A DNA stretch of 64,000 nucleotides from Ailanthus altissimus (GCA_946807835.1 OX327703.1:9865501-9929500), one strand, 5' to 3'; positions 47,073-57,420 are shown, counted from the first letter of the stretch. Program-made: numbers and translations. Notes: a model not told the origin generated them from the sequence alone.

Positions 47073-50000
47073 TATTAAGGTCGCTGCTTACGTGCCATCG
47101 GTGAATATACATATACTTGTGTATTTATACAAGTGTACATTCTCATTAAATCGTTTATACCCATATATATGGTATTATGCATGTAACGTTGCAGACATTA
47201 TAGATCTGAAGGAGTTCAGATAATATCTAAAAGAGTTTAGATAAGAGCTCATAGTTAGCCATTGATAAGTGCATTTTATATATGATATTATATCTCTCTT
47301 AATTTGATAATTGCTTATTTTGAATGTGAATTTATGGATTTTTATATATATTTATTTTATTTTGTAGGTTTCAAGTTAATGGAGCTATTTGGGATGAAAA
47401 TTCAAAAAAACAAGGCAAAGACCAAAAATACTACAGTGTAATAAATAGTATTGGGTGAACAGCATCGGGTGTACAGTGCTGATACAGTGACAGAAATAGT
47501 GTTTGGTGCTCAGGCGCCAAAACTGGCAGAATGCTTGGCGCCCGGTCACCACCACCTGTTTTAATCCCCTTTTTCTTGCCCTAATTTGAAACCTATAAAT
47601 ACTACTCTTTAGCCATTTTTCACACAATCAAAGGGACGCACAAAATTTGTAAAAGAGATCAAGGCTTAAGCTCACATTTGAAGAGAAGAAATGATGTCTC
47701 CAAGGTTTCTTTAGCATCATTAAAGACATTTGAAGGATTGAAACCTTAGAAACATCCCTAAATTCGGTTTTCTCTTTCATTCCTTTGTATTCTCTCTTTT
47801 GTTTAAATTTTCAACTTTGAATAATGTTTGTATCTATGAATTTCTTGATAATTTTAGTTATGATTAAATTTTTATGTGATCAAACTTGAATTCTAAAGCT
47901 TGATGTAGTTTTATTTTTATGATTTTTGGATGATTTAGTTTATTTTCGTGTAATCTATTTATGTTTCTCTATGCTTAGTGCTTCCGATTGATTGGAAAAT
48001 GAATTGGTTGTTGTGGATTTATGGATTGATGCTTGGGAAAGCTTGACCCATTTATTGGATTTGGGAGAAACATAGCCTTAGATTGTTATTGAGTTGGGAG
48101 GCTAATAACACTTAGGGATATCAACTTAGTTGTATATACATATTATCTCATTCGGCAGTCGGGAGAGGAAATGAGATTAATCATACACCCTGGACGAATG
48201 AATGTATAAAATTGGTTGTTGATCACTAATGACAAAGACCATAGGAACAATAGAGGGAAACCAAGTCCTTAGAACCCTATTGCCATAGATCTCTCATGTC
48301 TTTAATTTACCAAGTTATTTAGTTTTAAGTTACTTTTAATTCAATAATTCATTTTACCTTTTAGATTAACCTAGATAAAGTTAGGTTGTCAACATTATAG
48401 TACTTAGCATTAATTTAGGACACAATTCTCGTGGAAATGATACTCACTCATCACTTTATTACTTGCTCACGATCCGCGCACTTGCGGTTACAAATTCGCG
48501 TGTGTATAATTTTATGAATAGCCACGCTGAGACATATAATTGGTAAATACTAACACAGCTAAGTGTTAGCTGGTTATAATACTCAGCAGATCCAAGAGTT
48601 GGAGCCTTGTCTGTAATGGGACATAGACTTGGGAATATACCAGTAACTGTATAGTTGCAAGAGTTGCAATTGGGTGCTAGAAATTGCTAGTTGCGCAAGT
48701 ATGTTCTCAAATAATTGTCCCTGATCTATTTCTGCCAATGCGAGTTTGTCGGTGGATATCTTTTTATATAGATAAGCATATATCATACTTATAGGGCATA
48801 GATGGTTGTTCCTAGTGGACTGTGAGTTTGGAGCTCGTATTGACATATGGGTATCCAATTAGAACTAAATATAGGACAGACTCACGAGGGCCTCCGATAG
48901 ACACCCAATGTAAAGCCACCAACGGAGGGTCCTCTCGAGTTGAGTAGTATACGTTGTCCTTTGACTTGAGTGTCATGATGGGCATGTAAGTGATTCACCA
49001 TACTTTGGTTCTACGATGACTATACATATGCGTTATAACCTCAGCTTGTATGGTTCAACGTGCTAATTTGTATATTTGTGACGTGTGTGTGAGGCATTGC
49101 TCACGGACTCATGGAATAGTTCCATTTGATGAATCGGGCGTAGGACCTAGGAAGTCCCGTGATTTGGAGTGTACTCAGTGTGCACTAGGGCAACGTGCCG
49201 AATTAAGTGTTTAATCCAGCAATATTCAGTACTACCACAAGAATGCATGTGTGTCTGTATTTAAGTGTTAAATACAATAATTAGTTAATAATTATTATTT
49301 ACTAATTATATTATGACATGTAGCGCATTGTGGACCCTCGATTGAGTTTACCTAAGTGCAGGTTTGGTGGGACCCACTAGGGGTAAACTTGGTAACTATT
49401 TATGAGGGGCAAAATGGTCATTTTATACTTTGATTATTTAATGGTTAAATAATTAAAATATCTATCTTATTTTATTATATAATATATTATTTTATTATAT
49501 TATATTATATTTTTTATAAGATATTATATATATAATAATATTATATTTTGGGTTGGCACTCATTAGTATTATTTTATTATTATTATATAATATATATTAT
49601 ATTATTATATTAGATATATATAAAGAGAGAGAGATGAGAAAATAATTTGTGAAAGTGTGTGTTGGTGGCAAAAATTTGGCCGATAAAGAGAAAGAAGAAA
49701 TGGAGAGGAAGAAGAAAAAGAAAAAGAAGAAAAAAAATAGAAAAATAAAATTGTTTCATTTTTCTTTATGCTTCCAATTGAAACAATGGTAGATTGCTTC
49801 AAAATTTTCATTTCTTATCCTTTTGGAGAAAAGGATGAAAAACACACACTGGCCATTTTGGGGATTAAGAGTTAATCCTATGCTGGATATAGGGCTGTTG
49901 TTCTAGCTCACCAAGCCCACCATGTTGGTGACTAGAACTGCCTGCGAGTTGGTCTCCATGCAGACTCCAGGGATATACGTGTATAACGTTACACATTTTG

Positions 50001-50169
50001 ATGAGTTCTCTATCCTATAAATATATTAATGCGATTAATATATTTTATTTATTGTGTTTATTACAAGTTTCACGCTTTCGTCAGACTTAAATATGTATTT
50101 GATATGTATTTAGGCAATAGACACAATTGCACATGCATATACCCACGTGTCTTAGATCCTCCGCCAACA
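47073..50169 (+). mobile_element. Solo copia LTR, target duplication GTTAC, with a nested gypsy LTR
   Basis: It starts TATTAAGGTCGCTGCTTACG (from TGTTGAG...) and ends CTCCGCCAACA. It is flanked by a perfect GTTAC duplication (47068-47072 and 50170-50174). Excluding the nested gypsy LTR it is about 1.83 kb. It is related to the LTRs at 7061, 50645 and, reversed, 5524. Frames in the AT-rich part (49605-49811) are artefacts. Confidence 0.82.
47263..48520 (+). mobile_element. Solo gypsy LTR nested in the solo copia LTR
   Basis: It starts TGATAAGTGCATTTTATATATG like the Athila-type LTRs and ends ATGAATA. The flanks are GCCAT (47258-47262) and GCCAC (48521-48525), a target duplication with one change. 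The copia LTR sequence is continuous across it when compared with 50820-50860. A GC-richer tract lies at 47455-47550. Confidence 0.72.
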
Positions 50170-50174
50170 GTTAC

Positions 50175-50644
50175 ATGATTTGAGTATATGTCTGGGTGAA
50201 TAGAATAAATAGTAGTTTAGGAACTTTGAATAACAATAAATTATGGCGCATAAGATTAATTCATGTAGTCGTGAGATGACTATCCCATCTGGTTAAGGTT
50301 GGTTAGATACTTAATCTGACTATAGAACCTTAGTATGAATTCTGAATTCAAGGGAAGATGACTAAATCTTAGCATAGGTATTTGACACCAAGCCACTAAT
50401 TTATTGGAACTGGTACATAGTGATGTATTTAGTCCAATGAATCATGCTACTAAGGGTGTATTTCTATACTTCATTGTCTTTATAGTGATTTGTCAAAATA
50501 CATACATATGTTTTTGGGAAACACAAAATGGAAAATTTTGAAGTGTTCAAAAGGTTCGGACTAAGAAGTAGAGAAATAAACCTTTATATATATTGAATGC
50601 CTTCAATTAGATTGAGAAAGTTTATACATAAGTAGTATATTCAC
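50175..50644 (+). pseudogene. Copia-B GAG-pre-integrase/integrase fragment
   Basis: It continues Copia-B after the solo LTR. Decayed residues resemble the GAG-pre-integrase domain (SHLVKVG near 50295) and the integrase N-terminus (LELVHSDVFSPMN-like near 50405-50440), matching Copia-2 28800-29140 reversed. It ends abruptly at the next LTR, so most of pol is missing. Confidence 0.65.
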
Positions 50645-51127
50645 TGTTGGAATTTGTGCTTACGTGTCATCCTATTATGTATGAATATTTGTTTAATATT
50701 TATACTAGTATTATTATTTTAATAAATCGCTAATTATATTTATATATAGTAAGATGCTTGTAACGTTTCAGACATTGTACGATCTAAAAAAGTTCAGATC
50801 TGGTCTAAAAGAGTTCAGATCAGTGCTAAGAATTAGCAACGCTGAGAGTTATAAATGCTGAGAGTTGGCACTGATAAGAGTTATCAGGTTATAAGAGTCA
50901 GCGATATCTAAAGAGTTAGAGCTTTGTCTAAAATGGGACAAAGACCTAAGAATATATTAGTAATGACATAATTGTAAAGAGTTGCAAATAGTGCTAAAAA
51001 ATATCATTATGCAAATATGTTCTCAAATATTATGTTCATGATCTATCTTCACTAATACTGGTCTGTCAATGAATACCTTTATAAATATATAGATTGGTGT
51101 ATGTCTATATCTGGATGGTCCAGATTG
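50645..51127 (+). repeat. Copia LTR start (truncated)
   Basis: It starts TGTTGGAATTTGTGCTTACG and follows the LTR at 7061-7560 to GGATGGTCCAGATTG. Unrelated sequence follows. It is either the 3' LTR of Copia-B after an internal deletion or a separate fragment. Confidence 0.65.
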
Positions 51128-51995
51128 TCATACACGTGTATAGTAACGTGTATGTTTGAAGTGAAAAAAAAAAAAAATAGGAAATTTTAGGAAATTAGTT
51201 TGGGTAATCAGATTTATACCCAGTGGGTTAAGGGGTAATAGTTTTACGATATTAGAATATTTAGATTTTAATATTTATAATACATATCGGTACTAATGAT
51301 GTATTTTTACACCCTATGATATAAGAGGTGTGTTGATAGCGGGTAGATCTCAGAATCCAAATCCAGCTCAGGATTAGCGCACTTTTGTGAGTGGATAACT
51401 ATATATATTTTATATGTTTTTAATGCAGCCAATTATGATTTAATTGCGCGTTATCAGATTTAATTATGATTTATTTTAGACAGAAAAATATTTATACTAT
51501 TTAGTATATTCAGAAATATTTTAGAATTTATTACAGTACAGTTTATAATTATGTTCAGTACAGAAATAATTATTTCAGAATAATTATGGTCATGATATTA
51601 TACTGTAGTAGTTTTTGAACCACCATATGCATACCCTCCCCTTTAATGTAGTTGCTCTGCACATGCGTTAGACCAGTTTAGTTTGCTCTGCTTGAGCGAT
51701 GTAACATTCCGCCGGGTTAGACCAGCTTAGATCCCCCGCTCTGCCTGTGCATGAGTTACTCCGCCAGGTTAGACCAAAATGTCCCCGGGTACAAGTTTGG
51801 TGTGGTTTTCAGTATATATATGTAGTACATGTTTCCAGAGCTATGTTACATATATTCAGCTTGATAATAGATTTTATGATAATTTGCGCTTTCAAATTTT
51901 CAGATCCCAATATTATGTCATGATTTTAATTTCAGCACAGATTTTATGACAGTTCATACTTTCAGTACAAGTTAATAGATTACTCAGTATACAGT
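51128..51995 (+). other. Unclassified LTR-element remnant
   Basis: No coding content. An A14 run lies near 51164. The word GTTAGACCAG or a close variant recurs three times (near 51668, 51715 and 51768), each close to a CTCTGC or CCGCC word. The style recalls LTRs of chromovirus-type gypsy elements, but no LTR end, primer site or ORF confirms this. It is cut at 51995 by Ath-2. Confidence 0.35.
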
Positions 51996-54531
51996 TGTTT
52001 ACGCTCAAAATATAACGCGGTTATCGCAGTATAGATTGAGGTGTCGATCCCACGAGGAAGTGATAAGGGCAAATTTGTCATATATTTTCTCATGTTTTTA
52101 TTATTGATATTTTATGGTTTTATGAGAATAGATGGCTATTTATGTGCATTATTGTTATTTATAGGGACTTGAACAAAATTTAAAGAAAGAACGCAAAAGG
52201 AGCGAAAACAGGGACTAAAATGCAAAGTTTTCAAATTATGAGTCCAGTGCCCCAGCGCCACAAGTATTGTCGCCCCAGCGCTGAAATAGTGATCGAAATA
52301 AGAAAAACGACCTGCTTAAGTTGCGTCTAGCGCCCCAGCGCCAAAGAGTCACCGCACCAGCGACGATTTATCGCCCCAGCGCTATCAACATACTGCGCCA
52401 GCGGTGAAGCCGTTTTCATGCAGCGCCCCAGCGCCAAGATATGGTGAATGAGTTGGTAATATTATTGATAAACTCGGAAGAGGAATCATAATATTTAGAC
52501 CTAGGTAATTTGATGCATGATTGTAGAGTAACATTCAATGTTGCATATGCAAGTTTCAACTTAGGATAGGAATATACCTAATTGGCATGTATGATCAATA
52601 AGACCTAATCTTAATAAATCTTAATTTATTACAAGTACCATAGGAATATAGGTATTTGGTAAATTAGGGTATACTTGCATGACCTTGGAAGAGGCTTGTG
52701 AATACATTAGTGTCTTGATCAATAATAAAGACTAAGTGAGTTAGATATTAGAGGATTAATCATTAAAAAGTATATTGAGGGATAATATTAATCCTAGGTT
52801 TTCTCTACGTTGTTATCTTTAAATCTCATCGCATTGTGTTTTTACTTTTATATTTTCTACATTCATTCTTGAATTTTTATTTTTCTGAATAATTATTAGG
52901 AAGACATAATTTTAGTAATTGGTTAATAAGAAGAAATTATCCCTGTGGGTTCGACATCCGACTTATTTAGTCTCTTTATTACTTGCATACGATAGTGTAT
53001 GCTTGCACTTAATTTATGATATAGAATTATCGCATCAGGAAGCTCTTGGCAAAATAGGTCAGTGAAGTAAAATATTAAAGCAGTAGCAGAGGGTTAATTG
53101 ATTTAAACGGATGAGATAGAATTGTCTATGAATTGAGGAAAATGTCTTATGATGATTTAAGCAAGGCTTTGAGAATCACAATTATGCTTTATAAATCTAC
53201 TCTATACTTTGATTCGATATTTATAACTCAACTGAAAGTTTCACATCCCAAACAATCAATCGGAAGGTATGTAATATATAGCACATTTGATAACACATGT
53301 ATTTGATTTAGTTAAACTCTTTGCAAACATTAACACACATTATGTTATTTATACAAGTTATCTAAGATCGACAATATATCATTTTGACAATATTGCAGTA
53401 AAAGATTAACTTGAATATCAAACATTTATTGCCCTTACATGTTATCCAAGATCGACAATATATCAAATTGACAATACTGCAGTAAAAGATTAACATATAA
53501 AACAATGTAACCAGTAACAATTATAAATCAACATGAATCACATAAGAAAAGCATGACTGAACATATATGAGACATGAGAATTATAACCTCTGGATTATAG
53601 AAAATAAAATAGATAAGAGTTTAATCAAAACCAAACTTACAACATTTATAGCTCTTGACACCGAATCAAAGCATGGAAGTAGATTTACTACACATAAAAG
53701 TTCATCTCTTAGCCTTTCTAGGAACTCTAGCCTAAATTACAATACATGTTAATGAGAATAAAAGAAGAGAGAATTATCTCTTACAAATTTCCTAAGGGTC
53801 TCCTTATATAGGCAATGAATGGACATATGTCATGGATGACATCAATCTTCAATAATTTTAAGCCAATAACTCGTGTATCCACTTGCAGCATGTTTTTGAT
53901 AATGTAAATGATCAATTCAGCTTCTATAGCCGACATGAAAGTTGTATAATTTTGACTCTTCTTTCCATAGGCACTGATTTCATGCAAATTGGATGAGTAT
54001 CCAATGCGATATGAGCGAAATTCCAAAGATACATCAGAATACGGCCAACAACCATTTTACCCACTTGCAATGCGATTTGGTCCATGATAACGGCTGATTT
54101 GGACTTTACCATAAACATACGAGTTGTTGATAGTTAAGTCAGAAATTCACAGCTTTAAGAATTATACCAATTGAGTACGTATTTTGGGAGATACGGTCCA
54201 AATACATGAGTTGGGTCAAGCTGGGTAAGAGTTGTAGTCCGATTCTGTTGTATCTCAATTTTTGGCCAATAACATGTTGGATTTGGCTTTTCCACTATTC
54301 TTCAAATTTGTGTAAGATTGAGTCATGTTGCACCAGGTTCAAGAATTTCTTCATTTCGATTTCTACATTGAGAGTTATGTCCAATTCACCTAAACCTGTC
54401 CAAATAACATTCATTAATCACAATTTAAGGAGAACACTTTATTTCAAGCTAAAAATACAAAAAATAGTAAAATTAGTGACATTAAATGGTGATTGAATCT
54501 TTTAACAACATGCATTTTCATGTGTTCATCA
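51996..54531 (-). repeat. Ath-2 3' LTR, interrupted by a solo LTR
   Basis: Plus-strand ends are TGTTTACGCTC (51996) and TGTTCATCA (54531). Without the 977 bp insertion and its target duplication it is about 1554 bp, like the Ath-1 LTRs (1541 and 1565). The opposite LTR is only partly inside the window. Confidence 0.9.
52061..53037 (+). mobile_element. Solo gypsy LTR in the Ath-2 LTR, target duplication GGAAG
   Basis: A 977 bp insertion starting TGATAAGGGC and ending TATCGCATCA, flanked by GGAAG (52056-52060 and 53038-53042). The uninterrupted sequence is seen at 63890-63920. It carries at least six copies of a GCGCCCCAGCGCC-like word between 52247 and 52436 in an otherwise AT-rich sequence. 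It has no coding content. It inserted after Ath-2, so it is the youngest datable event here. Confidence 0.9.
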
Positions 54532-55907
54532 TAGCCCCCAACCAGCTTATTGCTAGTCTCTAGCAATTCAAGCGTAAATAGAATATGCAAAACTACCTAA
54601 GCACTTCAATCAAAACGTCAGTTCGAGATCACTGTTGCTATCATGGTTTTTTCAATTACAACTTCCATAATTTGTGTGTGTGTGAACTAAGCCATAACCA
54701 TCTAACCACAAACCACAATAGATATAGCCTTGAGAATTTCTCCAAGTAAAAGCCTCAACTCCATATCCTCGCAGGTGTATGACTGTTTAAAAGGTTAGGA
54801 CTTCTCTTATGGAGTTGGAAAACAGTTAAGCACTCAAGAAAAAGTCAATTTTAAGGACAGACATATAAACTAACATTGATCCGAAGATAGGAAAATTATT
54901 TGTTTAAAAATCAATTATTCATATCATACGTCAACTTTAGAACTTTAATTGGCTTGTGAGAATAATACAATTATAACTTGGTGAGAAAACTGTTTTACAA
55001 TATATTTGTCTTCTAAAATTGAATGAAGACTTTATTAAACTCAATTGCTTCTTTTTTTTTCTTTCTTGTTTTTGGTATTTTTGTGTTTTTTTTTTTTTTT
55101 TTTGTATTTTTGAAGAATACAAGGAAGCATTACAAAGGTTTCTCACCAAATTATATTATGCACAAATGTAACCAACTTATCCCTTAATTCAAATAATATC
55201 ATTCTAAACAAAAATTAACCAATTCAAAGGATCAATGAAGGTTCATAAGCTGTTTTCTCAACCTTTCCACTTACTCACAAAAGATATGTGAGATTAGAAA
55301 AATATATACTTAAACATGGGAATTCTCTTGGCTATATAAATTGAATCATCTATCTTACCACAAGGCTTAGCATTGTACTCAATCATATTTTGGAAGTCAT
55401 TCTTTAGTAACCTAGATAGAAACAGTGACTCAACCTAAATAATTCTGAAATCATACTTAGGCAGAAAAGCAAATTCCTTTATACAAGAATTACCAAGACT
55501 ACAAGCAGTAAACGACAATGCATGAAATATAAAACAAAATAACAAAAAGTTAGTTAAAATGCATTTCAAAAGTTAGTACTAAAACTCCTTACTCTGCCAT
55601 TCTAATTTGACCTAGAATGCGTCTCAAGAGTTCAAGAATGAACTCTTTACTCTGCCATTTTAATCAAATGTCGGACCACAAATTTTTTTTTTTTGGCAAA
55701 ATGCAACGTATGAAAATGCAACGTATGTCTACTATCCTCCCCCCAAACCAGATGAAACATTGTACTCAATGTTTAAATAGAAAGAGATAAAGTATAGGAG
55801 ACATTACCTGAAACGCCAGTTATTTGAAAGAAACAAACCTGAGAGACACTTAAGCAAATATAAACTAAAATGATGGTGCTGATAAATAAATAAATAAAAA
55901 GAAAAAT
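54532..55907 (-). other. Ath-2 3' untranslated interior with two polypurine tracts
   Basis: Non-coding. The polypurine tract (minus strand GGTTGGGGGCTA) abuts the LTR at 54532-54543. A second purine tract (minus strand TTTGGGGGGAGGATAG) lies at 55732-55749, about 160 bases after the LOG stop. Both are conserved in Ath-1. Confidence 0.65.
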
Positions 55908-56555
55908 TTACAAACGAAGTGTCAGATCCAATTTTCGCTTGTTAAGGCCCACTGACCAATCGATCCGAGTTATTGCTGGGTCAGGTTCGTAGGTAACTGC
56001 CTGTAATTTGTTAATCAATTCATCCGCCTCAGTAGCAGATACCAGGATCTGTCGCGCCGAATGTGAAATAAAATTCTGTTCCACAGCTTGATCAAGAAAA
56101 CAAAGTAAGTAATCAAAATAGTTATTAACATTCAACAAACCTATGGGTTTTCGGTGAATATTCAGTTGGGCCCAAGAGACAATTTGAAAAATTTCTTCCA
56201 AGGTACCAAAACCACCTGGTAAAGCAATAAAAGCGTCTGCATTGCAAAGCATTCTGGCTATACGTTCATGCATGGATGAGACTCGTAATTCTTCTCCTAT
56301 TGTTTTCCCGGCTAGGTTTCCCACGGCCAAAGCTGTAGGAATAATACCTAAAACTTGACTTCCTCCTAAATGTGCAGCTGTTGACACACACCCCATTAGC
56401 CCAAGGCTACCTCCTCCATAAATCAAATGAATTTTTCTTGCAGCTAATGTTTTTCCTAGATTGTTTGCTGCTTCTACGAACACTTTACTCTCCCCAGGAC
56501 TAGATCCACAAAATACACATATATTTCGAAATTGTCGAACTTGGGTTTCCTCCAT
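55908..56555 (-). CDS. LOG-family cytokinin riboside 5'-monophosphate phosphoribohydrolase carried by a retrotransposon
   Basis: A complete 215-residue LONELY GUY (LOG) protein. LOG enzymes cleave ribose 5'-phosphate from cytokinin nucleotides to release active free-base cytokinin, usually in cytosol and nucleus. Seen here: Rossmann-like N-terminus with FCGSSPG (15-21), glycine loop YGGGSLGLMG (46-55), MHER (95-98) giving the catalytic Arg98, and the hallmark PGGFGTLEE (113-121) with Glu121, then WAQLNIHRKPIGLLN (128-142). Length is normal for the family (about 210-220). The Met at 56555 is chosen because homology starts there and a TATA box lies 53 bases upstream; the frame stays open for 23 more codons upstream. 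No introns, whereas plant LOG genes normally have several. It lies between integrase and the 3' LTR on the element's coding strand. No stop or missing motif is seen, so activity is plausible but inferred. The C-terminal 25 residues (after YEPDPAITRIDW) are not typical of LOGs I know. Confidence 0.93.
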   Translation of the reverse strand: MEETQVRQFRNICVFCGSSPGESKVFVEAANNLGKTLAARKIHLIYGGGSLGLMGCVSTAAHLGGSQVLGIIPTALAVGNLAGKTIGEELRVSSMHERIARMLCNADAFIALPGGFGTLEEIFQIVSWAQLNIHRKPIGLLNVNNYFDYLLCFLDQAVEQNFISHSARQILVSATEADELINKLQAVTYEPDPAITRIDWSVGLNKRKLDLTLRL

Positions 56556-56607
56556 ATCTACTCTCACCTTTATCTCAATATATGAAAATGAAGAAACTGA
56601 GGTGCTG

Positions 56608-56615
56608 TATTTATA
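56608..56615 (-). promoter_or_regulatory. TATA box of the retrotransposon-borne LOG gene
   Basis: The minus strand reads TATAAATA, ending 53 bases before the ATG at 56555. Transcription starting about 25-30 bases downstream would give a leader of roughly 25 bases. The box and its spacing are identical in Ath-1. It may be a transplanted or evolved internal promoter that makes LOG expression independent of the LTR. Confidence 0.55.
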
Positions 56616-56871
56616 GAGTACCAAATGATAACAATGGTTATGGTAACCCGACAGTTTGTCAAAAGAGAGTTAAAAATAAAACACAAAAAATTTAAACATA
56701 ATGACCCACATGCATTATTAAACAAAAAGATTTGAATTTAAGATATCTACATGAGTAGCCCTACTATTCATAAAGTAAAGTTTGAAATTAAAACACATGT
56801 ATTTACAAGTAGTTGTGATTGTGGCTCACATCTTCCTCTGGTTTTACGTCCAGTAACGGCTTAAACGCCCT

Positions 56872-57420
56872 CTATGGGTCGGGGATAGGCTTCCCATCCA
56901 ATTTTCTTATAAATTGGCAAACAGGGTCTTTTAGAGTCAGATTCCCGAGACTATACCGTTGATGTTCATTTTTGAATTTGTTCCATAAATCGAGAAGTTC
57001 ACGTTGCACGAGCCCACAGGGATGCGTCTCAAGAGTCAATAGGATATCATCCAAAGACTCCTTACTCAGTCCATCTTTAATGAACTGAATTTTGTCTTCT
57101 CGATTTTTAGATACGAATCCTAAAGAACGACAACTCCAATTACAATTCCATCGAGCACATTTATGACAGACTTGTAACCTTTTTGCTCGTCGCCTTTTGG
57201 CATAAGAGCTTCTTCCAAGACCAGGCATATGAGAAACAAAATCATTTTCAAACTCACCAGACAACCGAACCTTAGCTTCAATTAACCAACGAAGGTCCAC
57301 AGGGATATTACCCAACATCAATAGCCTGAGTCTTTCACACCGTGCTTTGTAAATCTTAAGTAGAGCATTTTGAGGAAATGAAGGAAAACATTTTTTAAGG
57401 TTGGCAAGAATGCGATCCAT
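56872..57420 (-). CDS. Basic Cys-rich protein resembling carlavirus-type nucleic-acid-binding proteins
   Basis: A 182-residue ORF starting at ATG 57420, 249 bases after integrase and 316 bases before the LOG ATG. The core is a strongly basic stretch GLGRSSYAKRRRAKRL (67-82) followed directly by a Cys cluster C85-x2-C88-x4-C93-x3-C97, and then IQFIKDG (111-117). This order (G-x-S-x-Y-A-[KR]-[KR]-R-R-A, then a C-x2-C finger, then a hydrophobic F-I-x-x-G) is the pattern of the small nucleic-acid-binding proteins of carla- and vitivirus-like plant RNA viruses. In those, the second cysteine pair is spaced more widely, so the match is not exact. The N-terminal 60 residues are helical-looking; the C-terminal 65 (LDDILLTLETHP...KPIPDP) I do not recognise. 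Nuclear or RNA binding is inferred from the basic patch. An alternative is a diverged retroelement accessory protein. Confidence 0.6.
   Translation of the reverse strand: MDRILANLKKCFPSFPQNALLKIYKARCERLRLLMLGNIPVDLRWLIEAKVRLSGEFENDFVSHMPGLGRSSYAKRRRAKRLQVCHKCARWNCNWSCRSLGFVSKNREDKIQFIKDGLSKESLDDILLTLETHPCGLVQRELLDLWNKFKNEHQRYSLGNLTLKDPVCQFIRKLDGKPIPDP

Noticed and set aside
51128..51995. A protein-coding or chromovirus gag region
   Set aside because: No reading frame or motif is visible. Only LTR-like style and a repeated GTTAGACCAG word are present, so it is left unclassified.
55908..56555. LOG as an ordinary host gene into which a retrotransposon inserted
   Set aside because: It has no introns and is colinear with integrase and 3' untranslated sequence of the element, and the same arrangement exists in the second copy at 40252-40807.
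55908..56624. The longer LOG start at 56624 (23 extra residues)
   Set aside because: The extra stretch overlaps the TATA box and lacks LOG homology. The Met at 56555 starts where family similarity begins, and Ath-1 has an ATG at the same place (40252).
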